From Mycobacterium sp. 852002-40037_SCH5390672 (lineage in GTDB: Bacteria; Actinomycetota; Actinomycetes; Mycobacteriales; Mycobacteriaceae): 64,000 nucleotides of DNA. This document shows positions 17,277 to 26,141 of the stretch, one piece after another. The notes beneath the pieces are model-generated. The model had not been told where the DNA came from. It made no database searches and saw nothing but the letters and a program-made list of their open reading frames with translations. Made by a program: the position numbers and the translations under genes. Each line of letters begins with the position of its first letter. Position 1 is the stretch's first letter. Location: contig NZ_LZTA01000128.1 of the NCBI RefSeq assembly GCF_001665875.1, forward strand, positions 33,132-97,131, given 5' to 3'.

Positions 17277-18407
17277 ATGTCTAGGGTTCTGATATCCGGC
17301 GCCAGCGTGGCGGGAGCCGCGGCGGCGTTTTGGCTTGGGCGGCATGGCTTTACGGTGACGGTGGTCGAGCGCCACCGGGGACCGCGGCCGGGTGGTCAGG
17401 CGATCGACGTGCGGGGACCGGCGCTGACGGTGCTCGAGCGCATGGGGCTGTTGGGCGCCGCCCAGAAGCGCAAGACGCAAATCCAGGGTTCCTCCGTCGT
17501 CGACCGTGACGGCAACGAATTGTCCCGCGACACCGAATCGACTCCCACCGGCGGGCCCATCGACAGTCGCGACATCGAGCTGTTGCGCGACGACTTGGTC
17601 GAATTGCTTTACGGCGCAAGCCAATGGACGGCCGAATACCTCTTCGACGACACCATCACCGCCGTGCAGGACGAGGGCGCGGCCGTCCGCGTCACTTTCG
17701 AGCGCGCCGCGCCGCGTAGTTTCGACCTCGTCATCGGCGCCGACGGATTGCACTCCAATGTGCGGCGTTTGGTTTTCGGGCCGGAAGACAATTTCATCGA
17801 GAGGCTGGGCACACACGCGGCAATCTTCACCGTGCCCAACTTCCTGGGCCTGGACTACTGGCAGACGTGGCACTACGGCGACTCGACCATGGCGGGGGTT
17901 TACAGCGCGCGCAACAACGCCGAGGCGCGGGCCATGCTGGGCTTCATGGAAACCGATCTGCGGATCGACTACCGCGACACCGAAGCCCAATTCGCCGAGC
18001 TGGAACGGCGGATGGTCGGCGACGGCTGGGTCCGCCCGCAGCTGCTCGAATACATGCGCACCGCCCCGGACTTCTACTTCGACGAGATGTCGCAGATCAA
18101 AATGGATCGCTGGTCGCGTGGCAGGGTGGCGCTGGTCGGAGACGCCGGGTACTGCTGCTCGCCCCTGTCGGGCCAGGGAACCAGCGTTGCGCTGCTGGGC
18201 GCCTACATCCTGGCCGGCGAGCTCAAGGCGGCCTCCCAAGGCGAGACGGTCGACCATGAGGCCGGCTTCGGCAACTACCACCGCGAGTTCAGTGACTACG
18301 TCAAGCGCAACCAATGGCTGGTCGTGGACAACATCCCGGGCGGTGCCCCGATACCGCAAGAGGTGTTCGACCGTATCGTCGCCTCAATCACCCTCAAGGA
18401 CTACTGA
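17277..18407 (+). CDS. FAD-dependent monooxygenase, PHBH/TetX-like (Rv1260-like)
   Basis: This 376-residue flavoprotein hydroxylase has an unknown substrate. The N-terminal Rossmann motif GASVAGAAAAFWLGRHG binds FAD with a VVERH end to strand 2. The central DG motif is GADGLHSNVRRLV, and the GD motif is GDAGYCCSPLSGQGTSVALLGA. This is the class A group that includes TetX and p-hydroxybenzoate hydroxylase. It starts with ATG six bases after the udgB stop, so the two probably share a transcript. Length is complete for the family. Substrate residues cannot be read. Confidence 0.88.
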   Translation: MSRVLISGASVAGAAAAFWLGRHGFTVTVVERHRGPRPGGQAIDVRGPALTVLERMGLLGAAQKRKTQIQGSSVVDRDGNELSRDTESTPTGGPIDSRDIELLRDDLVELLYGASQWTAEYLFDDTITAVQDEGAAVRVTFERAAPRSFDLVIGADGLHSNVRRLVFGPEDNFIERLGTHAAIFTVPNFLGLDYWQTWHYGDSTMAGVYSARNNAEARAMLGFMETDLRIDYRDTEAQFAELERRMVGDGWVRPQLLEYMRTAPDFYFDEMSQIKMDRWSRGRVALVGDAGYCCSPLSGQGTSVALLGAYILAGELKAASQGETVDHEAGFGNYHREFSDYVKRNQWLVVDNIPGGAPIPQEVFDRIVASITLKDY

Positions 18408-18460
18408 GCCGGGTCACGCCGAGCGGGAACGTTTGCGGGCCGGCGCGCGTTGACGCCATC

Positions 18461-19492
18461 GTGCGTCTTTCCGTCCTTGATCTCATCCCGGTGCGCACCG
18501 ACCAGACGACCGGTGGCGCGCTGGCGGCCACCGTGCAACTGGCCCAGGCCGCGGATCGGCTGGGCTTTACCCGCTACTGGGTCGCCGAGCACCACAACAT
18601 GCCGTCGGTGGGCGCCACCAGCCCACCGGTGGTGATCGCCTACCTGGCCGCACAGACCTCGCAGCTGCGGCTCGGCTCGGGTGGCGTGATGCTTCCCAAT
18701 CACGCGCCGCTGGCGGTGGCCGAGCAGTTCGCGCTGCTGGAAGCCGCCGCCCCGGGCCGGATCGACCTCGGCATCGGCCGGGCGCCCGGCTCGGATCCGG
18801 TGACGTCGTATGCGCTGCGCGGCGGTCGCGACGACCGCGACATCGAGAACTTCCCCGAATATCTGGACGACGTGGCGGCGCTGATGAGCGCTCGGGGCGT
18901 GCGGGTTCCATTGCACTCGGGTGATTACACCCTCAAGGCCACCCCGGCCGCGGCGGGCGAACCACGCCTATGGCTGCTGGGCTCCTCGATGTACTCGGCG
19001 CACCTGGCCGCCGCCAAGGGGATGCCGTATGTGTTCGCACATCACTTCTCCGGCAATGGAACCGAAGAGGCGCTCGAGGTCTACCGCTCGCGATTCAAGC
19101 CCAGTGAGCTGACCGCCGAACCGCTGACATTTTTGACGGTGAACGCCGCGGTGGCCGAAACGCGGGAAGAGGCAACGGCATTGATGTTGCCGAACCTGCA
19201 GATGATGGCCCGGCTGCGGACCGGGCAGCCGCTCGGGCCGGTGCCGCTGGTCGAGGAGGCTGCGGCTGCCGAGTTGACCGGACAACAACAGCGGATCGTG
19301 GAGAGCGGACTGCAGCGCGCCGTCCTGGGGGCGCCGGCAGAGGCCGCCGAGCAGATCCGGGCACTGGCCGACCGGTTCGGGGTCGACGAGGTCATGGTGA
19401 ACCCAGTGGCCTCGGCCCGCCGCGGCACCGATCCCGAGACCGGACCGGCCCGGGTCACGACGCTGGAACTGCTGGCCAAAGAGCTGTTCTGA
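18461..19492 (+). CDS. Luciferase-like (LLM) flavin-dependent oxidoreductase
   Basis: This 343-residue TIM-barrel oxidoreductase has the MsnO8-type LLM architecture. GTG 18461 gives VRLSVLDLIPV, the usual first beta strand. Diagnostic stretches are RYWVAEHHN, RLGSGGVMLPNHAPLAVAEQFALLE and LGIGRAPGSDP. The cofactor is probably FMN, although F420 cannot be excluded. The frame is open upstream to 18314, but that part overlaps the monooxygenase gene. H37Rv has Rv1261c at this place, so this gene and the next one replace it. No substrate hint is visible. Confidence 0.85.
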   Translation: MRLSVLDLIPVRTDQTTGGALAATVQLAQAADRLGFTRYWVAEHHNMPSVGATSPPVVIAYLAAQTSQLRLGSGGVMLPNHAPLAVAEQFALLEAAAPGRIDLGIGRAPGSDPVTSYALRGGRDDRDIENFPEYLDDVAALMSARGVRVPLHSGDYTLKATPAAAGEPRLWLLGSSMYSAHLAAAKGMPYVFAHHFSGNGTEEALEVYRSRFKPSELTAEPLTFLTVNAAVAETREEATALMLPNLQMMARLRTGQPLGPVPLVEEAAAAELTGQQQRIVESGLQRAVLGAPAEAAEQIRALADRFGVDEVMVNPVASARRGTDPETGPARVTTLELLAKELF

Positions 19493-19504
19493 ATCCTGCT
19501 GCGA

Positions 19505-22500
19505 TCACGCTCGTTCGTTGGACTGGCTCGGGTGGGGGTTCGGCGCGTGGCTGGTGATCCAGTCCCGCAGGTCATCCGGCGGCAGCGGCGGGGTGTGCAC
19601 GAAACCCTGGGTGATCGTGCAGCCATACCGCCGCAGGGCGTTCAGGGTGGCCTCGTTCTCGACCCCCTCGGCGACCAGATCGGCACCCAGGTTCGACGCC
19701 AGCGCCACCGTCGACCGCACGATGGCCACCGACCGCGCGTCATTGGCCAAGCGCGCCACGAAAATCCGGTCGAGTTTGAGCTCGTCGACCGAAACCTCTT
19801 GCAGCCGAGCCAGTGACGACCATCCGGTGCCGTAATCGTCGAGTGAGATGCGGATTCCCAGGTCCTGCAGGGCGGCGACGGTGTTGCGGGAGCGCACCGA
19901 GTCCACCAGCGCACTCTCGGTGATCTCGAGAATGAGTGCCTCGGCGGGCAAGTCGTAATTCGCGAGGAGCCGCTCGACGGTACCGACAAGTTCGATATCC
20001 AGCAGGTTGGTCGTCGACAGGTTCACCGCGACGGTGAGCGGCATGTCTTGCTCACGCCACGAGCGGACCTGTGCGAGAGCCATGCTCAGCGTGCGGTTGG
20101 AGATCTTGCGCATCAGCCCGGCGCGTTCGGCGACAGACAGAAACTCTTCCGGCAGCAGCGTTCCGCGCCGAGGGTGCTGCCAGCGCAGCACCGCCTCGAC
20201 ACTGTGGACGCTGCCGTCACGTCCGTCGATCTTGGGCTGGTAGTACAGTTTCAGCTCGTCGGTATCGAACAACGCGGTGCGCAATTCCTCGATCAGGCTG
20301 GGGTCGTTGTCGCGATAAACCTCGAACGAGGAGTCATACACTGCGATCTTGCTACGGGCGGATTTCGCGTACGCCATGGTGATTTCGGCGCGGCTCAACA
20401 GCTCTTGCGGAGAGTCGCAGTGGTCCGGGCAGAGCGCGATGGCGATGCGGGCATCCACTTGTACGGTGATAGGGTCCAAAGCGATCGGCTCGCTCAAGGC
20501 CTCGAGCAGCCGGCCGGCCGAAGCGCTGGCCGCGGTGAGGTTGGCCCCTTCCGAAAGCAGCACGGCGAATTGGTCATCGCCCACCCGTGCGAGCAGATCG
20601 TCACGACGGACGCAGCCGGCCAGACGGTTTGCGATATGGCACAGCAGCTCGTCACCGAACTGGCTGCCGATCGAGTCGGTGATCTCGTGGAAATCGCTCA
20701 GGCTCAACAACAACAGCGCCTGACGTGCGTGTGCCCTGGTCGGCATCGACGGAGTTTCCGGTGGCGGCGAAGCAGGCAACCCCGTCAGGGCCGTCGCCAG
20801 TGAGCGCCGGTTCGGCAGCGCGGTCAACTCGTCGGTCATGGCGAGTTTGTCGTTAGTGTCCAGCAGGCTTTCGTCCCGAAAAGTCAGCGCGAACCGCCCG
20901 GCCGCCACGACCAGGCCCAGCGCTGCCAGCGTCGCGGCGAGCCTCGAATGATGCGCCAGGACAATCACGCCCAGCGCCACGATGGCGGACGCGACCGGAG
21001 TGACGTAGGGCTCGAATCGGCTTCGGGGTGGTGGCGTGAGCGATGACGATCTGGCCCAGCTCGCCATCGCGATCAGTAACGACGACGCGGCCCAGCAGGC
21101 ATCCAGCAGGGAACCGGCCCGATACAGGCCGGCGGACGTCTCGAACAGATACGCCGCGTCCGCGACCGCAAACAAGACCAATCCGGCCACCAGCAGCGCC
21201 CAGCGAATTTCGTTGCGCCAGCCGAGAATTGGCAACATGCCGGCGGCCAGGGCCAGCAGCATCAGATCGCTCCACGGATAGGCCAGCCCCACCCATACGG
21301 TCGCCGGGGCGTGTACCGCCGCCGCCCGGATCGGACCCGCCGTCAACGCCGCGGCCACCGCCGCCAAGGTCAAGGCGCAGATCAACGAATCGAGCTGAAT
21401 GGGGATCGGCAGTCGTTTGAGCCGTGCCCGCATGAGCAGCAGCAGCCCGGCGTAGACGAAGGGGTAGTACGCGAGGTACTCCGGGTCGGCCGCCGACGGG
21501 GATCGGCCGTTGGGCACCCACAACGCGTAGACGACGTCACCCACGGCGGAGGACGCCATGCCGGCAGCAATCAAGGCCCAGCCGAACCGATCAGCTGGGA
21601 CACGGTACGCGCGAACGGCAATCAATCCGGCCGCGACCACGGTCAGCGCCGTATACAGCGCCGCGGCCGAGAGGATGCCGTGCCCGGCATTTGGGTGTAC
21701 GACGCTGGACACGGTGAAGGCGACCACGCCGATCGCCAGCAGCACGATGGCAGCGCGGATGTCCCGCGGAGGCCAGCGGACAGCGTCGGGCGCATCCTCG
21801 GGCGGGGCCGGTGTCGCGGTCGCAACCTCGGAGACGGGTCGAGACTCCGGCGCCATCTCGACGCCACTGCCAAGTGCACGGGACGCGACCGAGGATCGGT
21901 TCGAACCCGGCGCTGGCGGAAACGCATACGGCAGCGGCAGGTCGGGCATGAAGCTGCGAATACATTGGCCGCCTTCACGTTTGGCGGCATACATAGCCAA
22001 GTCCGCGTGCCGCAGTAACTGATCGACCGTGCAGTTCGCCGCGCCGGTGGCCACCGTGAATCCGATGCTCGGCCGCACCGTGATCGGAATGCCCTCGATC
22101 AGAATGGCTCCGGTGAAGGCGTCGAGAATGCGATGCGCGGCCGACTGCGATTCTTCGACGGAAGCTTCGATGACGGCAGCGAATTCGTCGCCCCCGAGCC
22201 GGGCGATGGTGCCCTGGTCCCCGAGCGCCGCGGTGAGCCGGCCGGCCACCCGGACAAGGAGTTCGTCGCCGGCCGGATGGCCCAGGGCGTCGTTGACCGA
22301 CTTGAAATTGTCGAGGTCCAGACACAACACCGCGATCGGCGTGCCGTCGGGACGCCGTCGCGCGATGGCCTGGTCGAGTCGGTGCAGGAACAGAGCCCGG
22401 TTGGCCAGACCGGTCAGGCTGTCGCGGAAGGCCTCCCGCGCGACCTCCGACAACAGGTTCTGGTTCTCGACGAGGACGACGAATTGCCGGGCCAATACGG

Positions 22501-23440
22501 CGGCCACGAGTATGCCCAGCGCGGCCAGCATCGGTTCGTGCATCGCATTGCCCGCCGCATGTCCCCAACCCACCGTGGCCGCCAGGATCAGTGGTAGGTA
22601 GGGCAGCCACAGCCGGGTCCGGAACTCGACCTCATCCGGCGAGGCCTGGACGGGACGCTCGTGCACGCCGGCCAGCGCGGCCAGCGCCAGCATCGCCAGC
22701 CCGGCCACTCGCATGACGTCACCGACATCGCCGGTGTGATAGCTGCCGATGCCGGTATAGAAGACGAGCATCATGTCAGCAACGCTGATCGTCGCGACAC
22801 CTGCGGCGACCAGGCTCCGGCTGGGCCGAGCGCCGGGAAGTGCCCGGGACAACATCAGGATCGCCGTCGTCAGCAGGACGATGTCGTTGAAGATCTCCGC
22901 CAGCGTCGCCAACCGGGTACCCGTACGCTCCTGCAGCTGCGCTTCGACGACGAACACCCAGGAGATGACGAACAACGAGGTGGCCACGATGAGACCGTCG
23001 AGCAGCAGCCGCCGGGGACTGTTGCGGGACAGCTGGGACAACAGCGTCAGCGACACCATGGCGCCGAACGGCCACAACAGCAGCACGATCTCAGCCGCCG
23101 CCGGGTGGGCGGCGTGGTCGATCTCCGGTCGCACGTCATAGACCGCCCAGATGACCTCACCCACCGCCCAGCCGAGCAGGGCCGTCACCAGCGCCAGCCA
23201 GCCGTAACGCTGCCGTCCGGACGTGCAGCGGGCCGCGCGACCGGCGCACCCCGCCGCGATCACCAGACACACCGCAGTGACGAACTCGTTGACCGGTCGG
23301 CTTCCGTAGGGGCCGTGCCATCCTCGGAACGAGGACAGCAACAGCAGCAATTCGGCAACGCCGTATGCTGCGGCCAGCGTCCAGCCCACGCGCGCGGGCA
23401 CCCCCGACCGCCGCCACGGATTTACCGCCCAGCGCTTCAT
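19505..23440 (-). CDS. Double membrane-sensor c-di-GMP protein: TM-GGDEF-TM-GGDEF(degenerate)-EAL
   Basis: This 1311-residue integral membrane protein appears to be a fusion of two homologous signalling units. Unit 1 has about nine hydrophobic segments (15-325) and a GGDEF domain (336-505) with an intact GGDEF at 416-420, so it is a likely diguanylate cyclase without a clear RxxD I-site. Unit 2 has a second similar set of membrane segments (about 560-840). Its GGDEF-like domain reads VGDDQF instead of GGDEF but keeps an RRDD (RxxD) site five residues upstream. It ends in an EAL domain (about 1048-1300) with EAVLRW, NLSTTNL, EITES, DDYGTGWSS, ELKLDR, AEGVENE and TQGF, so the phosphodiesterase residues look complete. 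It is convergent with the LLM gene. The sensed signal is unknown. Confidence 0.92.
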   Translation of the reverse strand: MKRWAVNPWRRSGVPARVGWTLAAAYGVAELLLLLSSFRGWHGPYGSRPVNEFVTAVCLVIAAGCAGRAARCTSGRQRYGWLALVTALLGWAVGEVIWAVYDVRPEIDHAAHPAAAEIVLLLWPFGAMVSLTLLSQLSRNSPRRLLLDGLIVATSLFVISWVFVVEAQLQERTGTRLATLAEIFNDIVLLTTAILMLSRALPGARPSRSLVAAGVATISVADMMLVFYTGIGSYHTGDVGDVMRVAGLAMLALAALAGVHERPVQASPDEVEFRTRLWLPYLPLILAATVGWGHAAGNAMHEPMLAALGILVAAVLARQFVVLVENQNLLSEVAREAFRDSLTGLANRALFLHRLDQAIARRRPDGTPIAVLCLDLDNFKSVNDALGHPAGDELLVRVAGRLTAALGDQGTIARLGGDEFAAVIEASVEESQSAAHRILDAFTGAILIEGIPITVRPSIGFTVATGAANCTVDQLLRHADLAMYAAKREGGQCIRSFMPDLPLPYAFPPAPGSNRSSVASRALGSGVEMAPESRPVSEVATATPAPPEDAPDAVRWPPRDIRAAIVLLAIGVVAFTVSSVVHPNAGHGILSAAALYTALTVVAAGLIAVRAYRVPADRFGWALIAAGMASSAVGDVVYALWVPNGRSPSAADPEYLAYYPFVYAGLLLLMRARLKRLPIPIQLDSLICALTLAAVAAALTAGPIRAAAVHAPATVWVGLAYPWSDLMLLALAAGMLPILGWRNEIRWALLVAGLVLFAVADAAYLFETSAGLYRAGSLLDACWAASSLLIAMASWARSSSLTPPPRSRFEPYVTPVASAIVALGVIVLAHHSRLAATLAALGLVVAAGRFALTFRDESLLDTNDKLAMTDELTALPNRRSLATALTGLPASPPPETPSMPTRAHARQALLLLSLSDFHEITDSIGSQFGDELLCHIANRLAGCVRRDDLLARVGDDQFAVLLSEGANLTAASASAGRLLEALSEPIALDPITVQVDARIAIALCPDHCDSPQELLSRAEITMAYAKSARSKIAVYDSSFEVYRDNDPSLIEELRTALFDTDELKLYYQPKIDGRDGSVHSVEAVLRWQHPRRGTLLPEEFLSVAERAGLMRKISNRTLSMALAQVRSWREQDMPLTVAVNLSTTNLLDIELVGTVERLLANYDLPAEALILEITESALVDSVRSRNTVAALQDLGIRISLDDYGTGWSSLARLQEVSVDELKLDRIFVARLANDARSVAIVRSTVALASNLGADLVAEGVENEATLNALRRYGCTITQGFVHTPPLPPDDLRDWITSHAPNPHPSQSNERA

Positions 23441-23645
23441 AACCGCTCCAGCCGATCCCTGCTGTGTGGTGAAGAAACGAGCGACTTCACCACGAGTTAC
23501 TGGGCATTAAACCGCTGCTGATGTTCGCGAAGTGTGGCTTTAGCCAGGTTGGTCGCGGCCGCGGCCGTGATCAGACGAGTCCGGTCGGGCAGACGGATGG
23601 TCGACGGACCCGATTGCCGCGGCGTTGGACGACCCGCCGATGGGC

Positions 23646-24080
23646 TCAATCCGTCTGACTCGCATCGATGCGGGCCAGCGCGTTGCGCAGAATCTGGCCG
23701 GTGGCGTCCCGGTCGGGATCGCGCCGCAGCAGCATCCCCTTGGCCACCGACAACTTGTCGCCGTTGCGCCGGGGCAGAACGTGCAAATGGATATGGAACA
23801 CGGACTGGAAAGCGGCGCGACCGTCGTTGACGGCGATGTTGGTGGCGTCGGCCAATTCGGTGGTGCGCGCGGCCCGGGCGATGCGTTGGCCCAGGGTGAC
23901 CATCCCGGCCAGTGTCTCGGGCGCGGTGTCGGTGAGATCGACGCTGTGCCGCTTGGGCAGCACCAGCGTGTGGCCGCGAGTGAACGGGCGGATGTCGAGG
24001 ATGGCCAGGTAGTCGTTGTCTTCGTAGATCCGGATGGCCGGAGCTTCGCCGGCGACGACCGCACAGAACACGCAGGACAT
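23646..24080 (-). CDS. HIT-family nucleotide hydrolase/transferase (Rv1262c-like)
   Basis: This 144-residue histidine-triad protein probably hydrolyses nucleoside phosphoramidates or dinucleoside polyphosphates. ATG 24080 gives MSCVFCAVVAGEAPAIRIYE, the standard HIT start with a zinc-type C-x2-C. The triad HIHLHVLPR (H-x-H-x-H-x-x) lies near residue 98. Length equals M. tuberculosis Rv1262c. It is divergent from amiB2 with an 84-bp gap. The 205 bp downstream of its stop (23441-23645) hold no convincing gene; an open frame there lacks a start codon of its own. Confidence 0.92.
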   Translation of the reverse strand: MSCVFCAVVAGEAPAIRIYEDNDYLAILDIRPFTRGHTLVLPKRHSVDLTDTAPETLAGMVTLGQRIARAARTTELADATNIAVNDGRAAFQSVFHIHLHVLPRRNGDKLSVAKGMLLRRDPDRDATGQILRNALARIDASQTD

Positions 24081-24164
24081 GTCGCCTACGGTACTTCTTA
24101 GTTCGCCACGGCCACGCCGAGACCAGCCGGGGCCTGCCACGATTCTCTCCGATACGCTGCCGCG

Positions 24165-25550
24165 GTGGACGATCTCGCGTTCGCCGGCGCGGCGGCACAA
24201 GCGCGCATGCTGGCCAACGGTGAACTGACCGCGCCGGAGTTGCTCGAGGTCTACCTGGAGCGGATTGCGCGGCTGGACACCCAGCTGCGTTGCTACCGCG
24301 TGGTGCTCGCCGATCAGGCTCGATACGAGGCCGCCGTGGCGCAGGAGCGCCTGGACGCCGGCGAACGGCTACCGCTGCTCGGCGTGCCGATCGCGATCAA
24401 AGACGATGTCGACGTCGCCGGGGAGGTGACGACTTTCGGCAGCGGCGGACACCGGCCCGCCGTCACCTCCGACGCGGAGGTGGTGCGCCGGTTGCGTGCC
24501 GCGGGTGCGGTGATCATCGGCAAAACCAATGTGCCCGAACTGATGATGCTGCCCTACACCGAGTCGATGACCTTCGGAGCCACCCGTAATCCGTGGAATC
24601 CCGCCCGTACCCCGGGCGGCAGTAGCGGCGGAAGTGCCGCCGCGGTCGCCGCGGGGTTGGCCGCCCTGGCATTGGGATCCGACGGGGGCGGTTCAATTCG
24701 CATCCCGGCGACCTGGTGTGGCCTGTTCGGCCTGAAGCCGCAACGCGATCGCGTCTCGTTGGAACCGCACGACGATGCCTGGTACGGGCTGAGCGTCAAC
24801 GGCCCGATCGCGCGGTCGGTGCTGGACGCGGCCATGTTCCTGGATGCGACGTCGACGGTGCCCGGTCCCGAAGGGGAGTTCGTGACAGCTGCGGGACGCA
24901 GTCCCGGCCGGTTGCGAATTGCGTTGAGCACCAAGGTGCCTACCCCACTACCGGTCAGGGTCGGCAAGGCGGAGTTGACGGCGGTCGACCAGGCCGGCGC
25001 GTTGCTTCGCGACCTCGGCCATGACGTGATCGCGGCCGATCCCGAATATCCGGCCTCGGCGATGCTCGCCAACTATCTGCCCCGCTATTTGCGTGGTATC
25101 TGCGATGACGCGGACGCCCTTGCCCATCCCGAACGTCTGGAAGCGCGCACCCGCAACATCGCCCGCTTGGGTTCGTTCTTCTCCGACCGGCGGATGGAGG
25201 CCATCCGGGCGAACGAGGATGCCGTGATCTCACGGATCCAGGCGATTTTCGACGACGTCGACGTCGTCGTCACCCCCGGCACCGCGACGGGTCCCTCGCG
25301 TATCGGTGCCTATCAACGCCGCGGCGCCGTGTCAACGCTGCTGAGGGTGGGACAGTACGTTCCCTACCAACAGATTTGGAACCTGACCGGACAGCCCGCG
25401 GCGGTGGTGCCGTGGGACTTCGACGGGGATGGCCTGCCGTTGTCGGTCCAACTCGTCGGCAGGCCATATGACGAGGCGACCCTGTTGTCGCTGTCGGCGC
25501 AGATCGAAGCGGCCCGACCGTGGGCCCTGCGGCGACCGCCGGTGTCATAG
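24165..25550 (+). CDS. amiB2: Amidase AmiB2 (amidase signature family)
   Basis: This 461-residue amide hydrolase has the Ser-cisSer-Lys triad readable as K79 (GVPIAIKDD), S153 (GGSSGGS) and S177 (GSDGGGSIRIP), with the normal 24-residue spacing between the serines. The GTG start is at 24165. Sequence and neighbours match AmiB2 (Rv1263). Substrate is unknown; related enzymes act on small aliphatic or aryl amides. The C-terminal domain is complete and ends at a TAG stop followed directly by the hairpin repeat region. It stands alone between divergent and convergent genes. Confidence 0.9.
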   Translation: MDDLAFAGAAAQARMLANGELTAPELLEVYLERIARLDTQLRCYRVVLADQARYEAAVAQERLDAGERLPLLGVPIAIKDDVDVAGEVTTFGSGGHRPAVTSDAEVVRRLRAAGAVIIGKTNVPELMMLPYTESMTFGATRNPWNPARTPGGSSGGSAAAVAAGLAALALGSDGGGSIRIPATWCGLFGLKPQRDRVSLEPHDDAWYGLSVNGPIARSVLDAAMFLDATSTVPGPEGEFVTAAGRSPGRLRIALSTKVPTPLPVRVGKAELTAVDQAGALLRDLGHDVIAADPEYPASAMLANYLPRYLRGICDDADALAHPERLEARTRNIARLGSFFSDRRMEAIRANEDAVISRIQAIFDDVDVVVTPGTATGPSRIGAYQRRGAVSTLLRVGQYVPYQQIWNLTGQPAAVVPWDFDGDGLPLSVQLVGRPYDEATLLSLSAQIEAARPWALRRPPVS

Positions 25551-25576
25551 CCGTCTAGGAGCGATCACCGCTGGAT

Positions 25577-26104
25577 CTATCGGCGGTGACCCGCTTCGCC
25601 CGGCCGCGCCGCGCTCGCGATCACCGCCCAAGCCGCGAGCTTGGCGCCCGGCCGCATCACGTGTGCCGGGCTGGTCGATGGCAGCCGCTGATGCTGGATC
25701 CGATCGGGCGCGCTCGCCAGCCTGTGGAACAGATCGGCCGCCTTGGCGCCGTTGAAATACACCGCGTTGATCGTCGGGTAGTGCGCGAACAGCTCGCCAA
25801 AATTGTTGACCACCAGACTCTTTGGTTCGATCGCCGAGTCGGAGCTGCCGACGCGGCGGCACGCGTGGAGTACATCCCAAAGAGCTACACCGTGGGATTG
25901 CAGTGCCGCGAGCCGTCTGTCGTAGGGCGCGGCCGCATCGAAGCCGAACAGCTCACCGGTGATCGACCAGAACGCATTGCGTGGATTGGCGTAGTACTGG
26001 CCCGCCACCAGTGATTGTGCACTGGGAAACGAGCCCAGGATCAGCGTCCTGGCTCGTGGATCGACGACCGGCGGGAATCCCCGCAGCAGCGGTGTGCTCA
26101 TCAC
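25577..26104 (-). CDS. Hypoxanthine/deoxyinosine DNA glycosylase-like protein (UDG superfamily)
   Basis: This 175-residue member of the uracil-DNA glycosylase superfamily is likely to remove hypoxanthine (deaminated adenine). The N-terminal motif LILGSFPSAQSLVAGQYYAN, followed by PRNAFW, is the family-6 (HDG) signature, with Asn as the expected catalytic residue. AVYFNGAKAADLFHR and LPSTSPAH supply the second motif. The start may be GTG 26104 or the next ATG codon (26101). I do not recall such a gene between amiB2 and the cyclase gene in M. tuberculosis, so it looks like an insertion. The final 16 codons are contributed by the 45-nt hairpin repeat at 25583-25627, which probably changed the C-terminus. 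Confidence 0.85.
   Translation of the reverse strand: MMSTPLLRGFPPVVDPRARTLILGSFPSAQSLVAGQYYANPRNAFWSITGELFGFDAAAPYDRRLAALQSHGVALWDVLHACRRVGSSDSAIEPKSLVVNNFGELFAHYPTINAVYFNGAKAADLFHRLASAPDRIQHQRLPSTSPAHVMRPGAKLAAWAVIASAARPGEAGHRR
25583..25627. repeat. 45-nt hairpin repeat, copy B (inside a coding end)
   Basis: The arms GCGGTGA (25583-25589) and TCACCGC (25621-25627) flank a 31-nt core with four differences from copy A at 1631-1675. Both stem differences from copy A are compensated on the opposite arm. It encodes the last residues of the glycosylase gene on the minus strand. Confidence 0.65.
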
Positions 26105-26141
26105 CTCACATCATGGCTGGTCCGCGTTGTACGTTGACGAC

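Noticed and set aside
16401..18359. 652-codon open frame on the minus strand
   Set aside because: It lies antisense to udgB and the FAD monooxygenase, whose motifs are certain; long antisense frames are expected at this GC content.
23441..23645. Possible small minus-strand gene ending IRLPDRTRLI...QRFNAQ
   Set aside because: The frame has no start codon of its own before it runs into the HIT gene in another frame, and no ribosome-binding site.
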